DNA of 64,000 nt. Source: Saccharopolyspora gloriosae (GTDB lineage: Bacteria; Actinomycetota; Actinomycetes; Mycobacteriales; Pseudonocardiaceae). Position 1 is the first letter of the stretch; each line of letters starts with the position of its first letter. Of the stretch, positions 59,787 to 64,000 are shown one piece after another. The notes under the pieces were generated by a model. It was given only the letters and a program-made list of their open reading frames with translations, had not been told where the DNA came from and searched no databases. The stretch covers positions 2,399,470 through 2,463,469 of the forward strand of contig NZ_CP059557.1 in the NCBI RefSeq assembly GCF_022828475.1, in the 5' to 3' direction. Made by a program: the position numbers and the translations under genes.

Positions 59787-60968
59787 ATGAACGGCGCTCG
59801 CGCGGATGCCACCTCCATCCCGGGTGTGACGATGGGAGTCGAGGAGGAATTCCTGCTGCTCGACTCGGTTTCGGCGCAGGCCGTGCCGCGGGCGGGACTC
59901 GTGCTCGCCGACGCCGCCGTGCTGCCCGGTGAGGTCGAGTTCGAGGGCGCGACGCTGCAACCGGAACTGCTCCGCAGCCAGGTCGAGGCCGCGACGGGCC
60001 GGTGTGCGACGGTGCGGCAGCTCGGCGACCAGCTCGGAGCGGCCCGCAGGCGGCTCGCCCGCGCGGCAGGCAAGCAGGCAGCGGTGCTGGTGTCGTCGGG
60101 AACGCCGGTGCTCGACGGTCCGCCGCCCGGCATCACCGGCGGTGACCGGTTCGAACGGATCGCGGGCGCCTACGAAGCCGTCGTCACCGACTACCAGGCC
60201 TGCGGCTGCCACGTGCACGTGGCGGTGCCGGACGAGGAGGTGGCGGTCGCCGTGGTGGACCACTTGCGGCCGTGGCTGCCGACGCTGCTGGCCTGGTCGG
60301 CGAATTCGCCGTTCCACCGAGGACTGGACACCGGCTACGCGAGCTGGCGAATGGTGCAGCAGATGCGCTTTCCGGGCTCGGGGGTACCGCCGCACTTCGG
60401 ATCCGCGGCAGCCTACCGCGACCAGGTCGCCCGCTTGGTCGAATGCGGAACGCTGGTCGATCCCGAGATGTCCTTCTGGCTGGTGCGTCCATCACCACGG
60501 CTGCCCACGGTCGAACTGCGCGTCGCCGACGCGATGACCACCGTCGGCGAGACCGTCCTGCACGCGGCTCTCGCCCGCGCGCTGGTGCGGACCGCGCTCG
60601 ACGAGGTGTCGCGGGGCAAGCCTGCTCCCGTGGTCCGCGATCAGGTCGCGGCGGCCGCGGTCTGGGCGGCGGCGCGGCACGGCATGCGGTCGTCGCTGGT
60701 CGACCCGGTCCGAGAGTCCCGGGTGCCCGCCGCGCGACTGCTGCGCGAGCTGGTCGAGTGGGTGACCCCGGCGCTCGCGAGCACCGGGGACGTCGCCGTC
60801 GTGCTCGATTCCCTCGAACGTCTCGCCCGACGAGGAGGAGGCGCGCAGCGACAACGCCGCCACGCGGCGCTCGGGCTGCACGCGCTGGTGCGCGCGCTCG
60901 CCCGTGGAACCTGCCCCGGACAACCGGATGATCGACCGTCCCCCGACATGATCGAGGAGCACAGATGA
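59787..60968 (+). CDS. YbdK-type carboxylate-amine ligase (glutamate-cysteine ligase-like)
   Basis: 393 residues from ATG 59787 (AGGGAG at a usable distance; GTG 59778 is the alternative). GCS2 family: MGVEEEFLLLDSVS near the start with the Mg-binding EEEF, then GCHVHVAVPDEEVAV, ANSPFHRGLDTGYASWR and VELRVADAMTTVGETV. Such enzymes make gamma-glutamyl-type bonds, but YbdK proteins have weak GCL activity, and actinomycetes use mycothiol, so the true substrate is open. ATGA overlap with the diiron-oxidase-like gene ties it to redox chemistry. Confidence 0.87.
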   Translation: MNGARADATSIPGVTMGVEEEFLLLDSVSAQAVPRAGLVLADAAVLPGEVEFEGATLQPELLRSQVEAATGRCATVRQLGDQLGAARRRLARAAGKQAAVLVSSGTPVLDGPPPGITGGDRFERIAGAYEAVVTDYQACGCHVHVAVPDEEVAVAVVDHLRPWLPTLLAWSANSPFHRGLDTGYASWRMVQQMRFPGSGVPPHFGSAAAYRDQVARLVECGTLVDPEMSFWLVRPSPRLPTVELRVADAMTTVGETVLHAALARALVRTALDEVSRGKPAPVVRDQVAAAAVWAAARHGMRSSLVDPVRESRVPAARLLRELVEWVTPALASTGDVAVVLDSLERLARRGGGAQRQRRHAALGLHALVRALARGTCPGQPDDRPSPDMIEEHR

Positions 60969-61981
60969 GCGTCCCCACCACGGAAATCGTGTCGGCTCGG
61001 CTCCCGAGGCCGCGCGGCCCGCTGTCCGAAGCGGTCATCGCGGCGCTCGGCGCACCTCCGCCCGCCACGGGCCTGCCCGCGCCCGGTGAGGTGGGCGCCG
61101 AACCGTTCGGTGAAGACCTCGCACTGGCGCTGCACACCTGCTACGAGCTGCACTACCGAGGTTTCGAAGGCGTCTCGGCGGAGTGGGAGTGGAACGGGGG
61201 CCTCCTGGACTGGCGGGCAAGCCTCGAACACCTCTTTCGCACGGCCCTGCGTGACAACGTCGCGGGCGGCGAGGACGTGGACGCCGAGTTGGCGGGGCTG
61301 CTGACCGAGACGGTGCCCGGTGACGGAGTCGCGCAGCACCTCCGCGATCACGGGAGCTGGGAGCAGCTGCGCGAGTACTTCGTGCACCGGTCGATCTACC
61401 ACTTGAAGGAGGCCGATCCGCACGCCTGGGTCATCCCTCGGCTGCAAGGGCAGGCGAAGGCGGCGCTGGTGGCCGTGGAGTACGACGAGTTCGGCGGCGG
61501 ACGAGGTGAGGACGTCCACGCGAAGCTGTTCGCCGACCTGCTCGACGCCGCCGAACTGGAATCCGGTTACCTGCACTACCTCGACGTGGTGCCTGCGCCG
61601 CAGCTGGCGATCGTGAACCTGATGTCGATGCTCGGCCTGCACCGGGGCTTGCGCGGCGCGCTCGTCGGCCACTTCAGCGCCGCCGAGATCAGCACCGCGC
61701 CCAGCGCGCAACGCTTGGCGAACGCGTTGGAGCGGTTCGGGGCTCCGGCGGCATGCATCCGCTTCTTCACCGAGCACATCGAGGCCGACGCCGTGCACGA
61801 GCAGATCATGCGCCACGACGTGATCGGCGACCTGCTGCGGCGCGAGCCGCACCTCGCGCGGGACGTCGTGTTCGGCATCCAGGCCACGGAGCTGCTGGAG
61901 GGGGCGCTGACCGAGCTGCTGCTCGGTTCTTGGCGGAAGGGGAGCAGCTCGCTGCTGCGGCCGCTCGCGCAGCCGGGCTAG
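60965..61981 (+). CDS. Iron-containing redox enzyme (heme-oxygenase-like diiron oxidase fold)
   Basis: 338 residues, start overlapped by the ligase stop. Helical HDO fold: Glu/His ligand regions LALALHTCYELHYRGFEG, REYFVHRSIYHLKEADPHAW with the His, EYDEFGGGRGEDVH and FFTEHIEADAVHEQIMRHDV. Members of this actinobacterial family carry a diiron site and catalyse oxygen insertion or C-C cleavage, but this subgroup has no assigned reaction. Its partner ligase and the adjacent CDGSH protein hint at a small oxidative pathway. Its end overlaps the CDGSH gene by 4 bases. Confidence 0.85.
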   Translation: MSVPTTEIVSARLPRPRGPLSEAVIAALGAPPPATGLPAPGEVGAEPFGEDLALALHTCYELHYRGFEGVSAEWEWNGGLLDWRASLEHLFRTALRDNVAGGEDVDAELAGLLTETVPGDGVAQHLRDHGSWEQLREYFVHRSIYHLKEADPHAWVIPRLQGQAKAALVAVEYDEFGGGRGEDVHAKLFADLLDAAELESGYLHYLDVVPAPQLAIVNLMSMLGLHRGLRGALVGHFSAAEISTAPSAQRLANALERFGAPAACIRFFTEHIEADAVHEQIMRHDVIGDLLRREPHLARDVVFGIQATELLEGALTELLLGSWRKGSSSLLRPLAQPG

Positions 61982-62202
61982 GGCTGCTCGTCCTGCCGCG
62001 AGCGGTGCACGCGGCGCCGATGGCTGGTGTCGCAGAGCGGGAGCCTGCGGCTGCGCCGGCAGGCGCACACGGCGACGACGAAGCGGTCGTACCGCACGGT
62101 CGTCCCGTCGGCGTCGACCAGGTCCACCGGGCCGTCGATCAGGACAGGTCCGTCGGGCACCACGCGCACCCGGCGAGCCGGGCGCGACTCAAGCTCTGTC
62201 AC
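61978..62202 (-). CDS. CDGSH iron-sulfur domain protein
   Basis: 74 residues from GTG 62202. The cluster motif is CACRRSRRLPLCDTSH, matching C-x-C-x2-S-x3-P-x-C-D-x-S-H with three Cys and one His that bind a labile [2Fe-2S] cluster. It probably transfers electrons or iron-sulfur clusters. Start overlaps the upstream methyltransferase stop by 14 bases. Convergent with the diiron-type gene. Confidence 0.88.
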   Translation of the reverse strand: MTELESRPARRVRVVPDGPVLIDGPVDLVDADGTTVRYDRFVVAVCACRRSRRLPLCDTSHRRRVHRSRQDEQP

Positions 62203-62847
62203 CGCGGATCACCACCAACTCCTCCCGGCGCTGACCGGGCTCGATCATCCCCCGCGCCTCCAGGTAGGCCGCTCGTTGCCGCAGCACCGGGCCGAACGGT
62301 TGCGTTCGGCGCGCGGCGATCGACACGTTCAGCCCCGCCAGCGCGAGCACGGACGTCGTTCGCTCCACATCGGACAGAGCAGATTGCACGAGGAGCAGCC
62401 GCCCACCGGCGCGAAGCATGCCCGGAACCACGGAACACAGCGCGTCCAGCACCGCGCGGCCGTCATGCCCGGCGTCCCAGGCGCGAGCGGCCCCGCGACG
62501 AGGGGAACGGCCTCGGCCGAGGGAACGTAAGGCGGGTTGGAGACGACCAGGTCGAACCGCCGGGCCGCGAGAACGTCCAGCGACGCGATCCGCCGCACCC
62601 GGACCGGCAGCCCGCGGATACGCGCGTTGAACCGGGCCGCGAGCACCGCTCGGCTGGAAACGTCGATCGCCGTGACACTCCCGGCACCCGCGCGGGCGGC
62701 GGCCACCGCGAGCGCGCCGGTGCCGGTCCCCACGTCGAGGACCCGCGAACCGGCGTGCACCTCCACTTGGCGCAGGACGTCTTCGAGCAGCCGCGTGTCC
62801 CCTTGCGGTCGGTAAACACCGGGTGAGCTGAGCAGCCGCACGCTCAT
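62189..62847 (-). pseudogene. HemK/PrmC-type methyltransferase with a frameshift
   Basis: Two frames are needed to read one protein. First: MSVRLLSSPGVYRPQGDTRL through VLDVGTGTGALAVAAARAGA and the catalytic VVSNPPYVPSAEAVPL. Then the frame must shift near 62486-62496, where the reverse strand reads GCGGGGCCGCTCG; restoring one base there gives ARAWDAGHDGRAVLDALC and continues to GMIEPGQRREELVVIRGDRA. NPPY marks a glutamine or other amide N-methyltransferase. ATG 62847 is coupled to an upstream 50-residue ORF and its stop overlaps the CDGSH start. A base-calling error is as likely as a real mutation. Confidence 0.72.
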
Positions 62848-62996
62848 GAGCTGCTTTCGGTGCGGACGATCGGGCACGTCGCAACCGGGGAACCGGCGAG
62901 CCCGTCGACGGCCGCACTGTCGAAATCCCGGTCATCCGACAGCGGTGGGCACCGTTCGAACGCACGCCCGGTGTCCTGCCACAACGATCGCGGCAT
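62844..62996 (-). CDS. Small conserved-looking ORF, 50 residues
   Basis: ATG at 62994-62996 with GGAGGAG eight bases ahead. Reads MPRSLWQDTGRAFERCPPLS, contains DFDSAAVDGLAGSPVATCP and ends RTESSS. Its stop overlaps the methyltransferase start as ATGA, which confirms that start. Two Cys may bind metal. Function unknown. Confidence 0.6.
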   Translation of the reverse strand: MPRSLWQDTGRAFERCPPLSDDRDFDSAAVDGLAGSPVATCPIVRTESSS

Positions 62997-63204
62997 GGCG
63001 GTCTCCTCCGGCGGAAGGTGTCGTCATCCAGGCTTGCCCGCGGGCATCGCGCGGCAAACCGCCGGAGAGAACCCGAGGACGTTCAAGGGTGTTTCCTGGC
63101 GGTCACAACGTGATTTTCGTTGGACGGGGCGAGAAGCGCGGTTCCGCGAACTCGCTCGCGCGGGGGACGACTCCTGCGCCGGCGGATCCTGCCGCGAGAA
63201 CTCT

Positions 63205-63948
63205 TCAGTCCTCGGAACCGGGGCGGGCGTCGAGGGCCGCCGCCTCGTCGGGAGTGGGGGCGGTGCCGCCGAGGTGAGCGGGCAGCCACCAGCGGTCCTC
63301 CTCGCCCGCGGGCTGATCCGGATAGCCGGCCTGCAGGTCGTCGAGGATCGCCGACATGCGCGAGCGGAGGTCTTGGGTGAGCGCTTCCGGATCATCGTCC
63401 GGAGCGGGATGGAACGGTTCGCCCGCGTGGATGTGGATCGGCACGTGCCGCTTGGTGAGCGTGCGCGGCCTGCCCTTCGTCCACAGTCGCTGGGTGCCCC
63501 ACAACGCCATCGGTACGACCGGCACGCCCGCGTCGGCCGCCATCCGGACCGCACCGGACTTGATCGGTTTGACGGTGAAGGACCGGCTGATGGTCGCCTC
63601 CGGGAACACCCCGACGACCTCGCCCGCACGAAGCCGTGCGACCGCTTCGTCGTAGGAGCCCTTGCCCGCGGCCCGGTCCACCGGGATGTGGTGCATGCCG
63701 CGCATGAGCGGCCCGGCGATCCGGTTGGTGAAGATCTCCTTCTTCGCCATGAACCGCACCAGCCGCTTCGCCGGCTGCGCGCCCAACCCGCAGAAGATGA
63801 AGTCCAAGTAGCTGACGTGGTTGCACGCGATCACCGCACCTCCGGCGTGCGGGATGTGCTCGGTTCCCGTCACGCGCAGCCGGTTGTCCAGCACGCGGAA
63901 CATGGTCTTGGCCGCCAGGATTACGGGCGGGTACACGATCTCAGCCAC
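63205..63948 (-). CDS. 1-Acylglycerol-3-phosphate O-acyltransferase (PlsC-like)
   Basis: 247 residues from GTG 63948. PlsC motifs: HX4D as NHVSYLDFIF, then RGMHHIPVDR, VGVFPEATISRS and VPVVPMALWG. Hydrophobic start of about 20 residues may anchor it at the membrane. Makes phosphatidic acid or a related acyl ester. The C-terminal 30 residues (PAHLGGTAPTPDEAAAL) are disordered. The 208-base gap to the small ORF has no gene. Confidence 0.9.
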   Translation of the reverse strand: MAEIVYPPVILAAKTMFRVLDNRLRVTGTEHIPHAGGAVIACNHVSYLDFIFCGLGAQPAKRLVRFMAKKEIFTNRIAGPLMRGMHHIPVDRAAGKGSYDEAVARLRAGEVVGVFPEATISRSFTVKPIKSGAVRMAADAGVPVVPMALWGTQRLWTKGRPRTLTKRHVPIHIHAGEPFHPAPDDDPEALTQDLRSRMSAILDDLQAGYPDQPAGEEDRWWLPAHLGGTAPTPDEAAALDARPGSED

Positions 63949-64000
63949 AGCGTCAGGTTACGCAAGGGTAAGTTCTTGCACGCCCACCTGGGGTCTCGGT

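Overview
The window is high-GC DNA (around 70 % by eye) with dense genes, frequent GTG/TTG starts, strong GGAGG-type ribosome sites and many ATGA stop/start overlaps. With a mycofactocin-type dehydrogenase, a DasR-like operator, GH18 chitinases and several GntR/IclR regulators, this points to a soil actinomycete; a Saccharopolyspora-like member of the Pseudonocardiaceae is my inference, not something the sequence proves. No rRNA, tRNA, CRISPR, transposase or prophage genes were seen.

Layout. 1-8.2 kb: a putative C4-sugar or sugar-acid catabolic locus (GntR/FCD regulator, xylose-isomerase-like TIM barrel, DhaKL-type kinase, LerI/EryH-type isomerase, PdxA-like dehydrogenase) next to an opposing glycerate kinase and SLC13 permease. 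8.2-13.8 kb: AraC regulator, TauE/SafE permease and a heterodimeric ABC exporter with one degenerate ATP site. 14.2-16.4 kb: two tandem secreted GH18 proteins behind a GGTCTAGACC site. 16.6-21.1 kb: a GntR/UTRA regulator, two tandem TGTCTAGACA operators, a dicarboxylate-type symporter coupled to a fumarase-superfamily lyase, and an SDR. 21.5-30 kb: mostly single genes (PPOX protein, methyltransferases, IclR/MFS pair with a 20-bp palindrome, VOC protein, mycofactocin-type SDR, nitrilase-family amidase, trans-enoyl-reductase-like protein, MmcQ protein).

30.4-40.3 kb is an allantoin-to-glycerate locus: ureidoglycine aminohydrolase, NCS1 permease, racemase-like protein, hydroxypyruvate isomerase, tartronate semialdehyde reductase, glyoxylate carboligase, GntR/FCD regulator and allantoinase. 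Three promoters carry TATAC-type sites close to the -10 position. Allantoate hydrolase and the last glycerate-forming kinase are not in the locus, although a glycerate kinase lies at 5.2-6.4 kb.

41.4-43.6 kb is a stand-alone DUF262-DUF1524-RAMA protein, likely antiphage or modification-dependent restriction. 43.7-51.2 kb has an MFS exporter, an unusual P450, a two-HKD phospholipase-D-like protein, and a CocE hydrolase whose 5' end seems joined by deletion to a 3'-truncated ATP-grasp gene. 51.5-63 kb looks like a general-stress island: STAS protein, pyruvate-oxidase-like ThDP enzyme, YghA-type SDR, CBS protein, zinc alcohol dehydrogenase, membrane protein, epimerase, YbdK ligase, diiron-oxidase-like protein, CDGSH protein and a frameshifted methyltransferase. 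Six of its transcription units are preceded by GTTT/GTGT-(15-16)-GGGTA/GGGCA, the pattern of SigB/SigF-type promoters. A PlsC acyltransferase closes the window.

The most unusual non-coding feature is a family of six intergenic repeats (copies A-F near 6.5, 10.1, 13.9, 21.4, 30.2 and 35.9 kb). Each folds into nested hairpins and the stem sequences change on both arms together between copies, so base pairing rather than sequence appears to be conserved.
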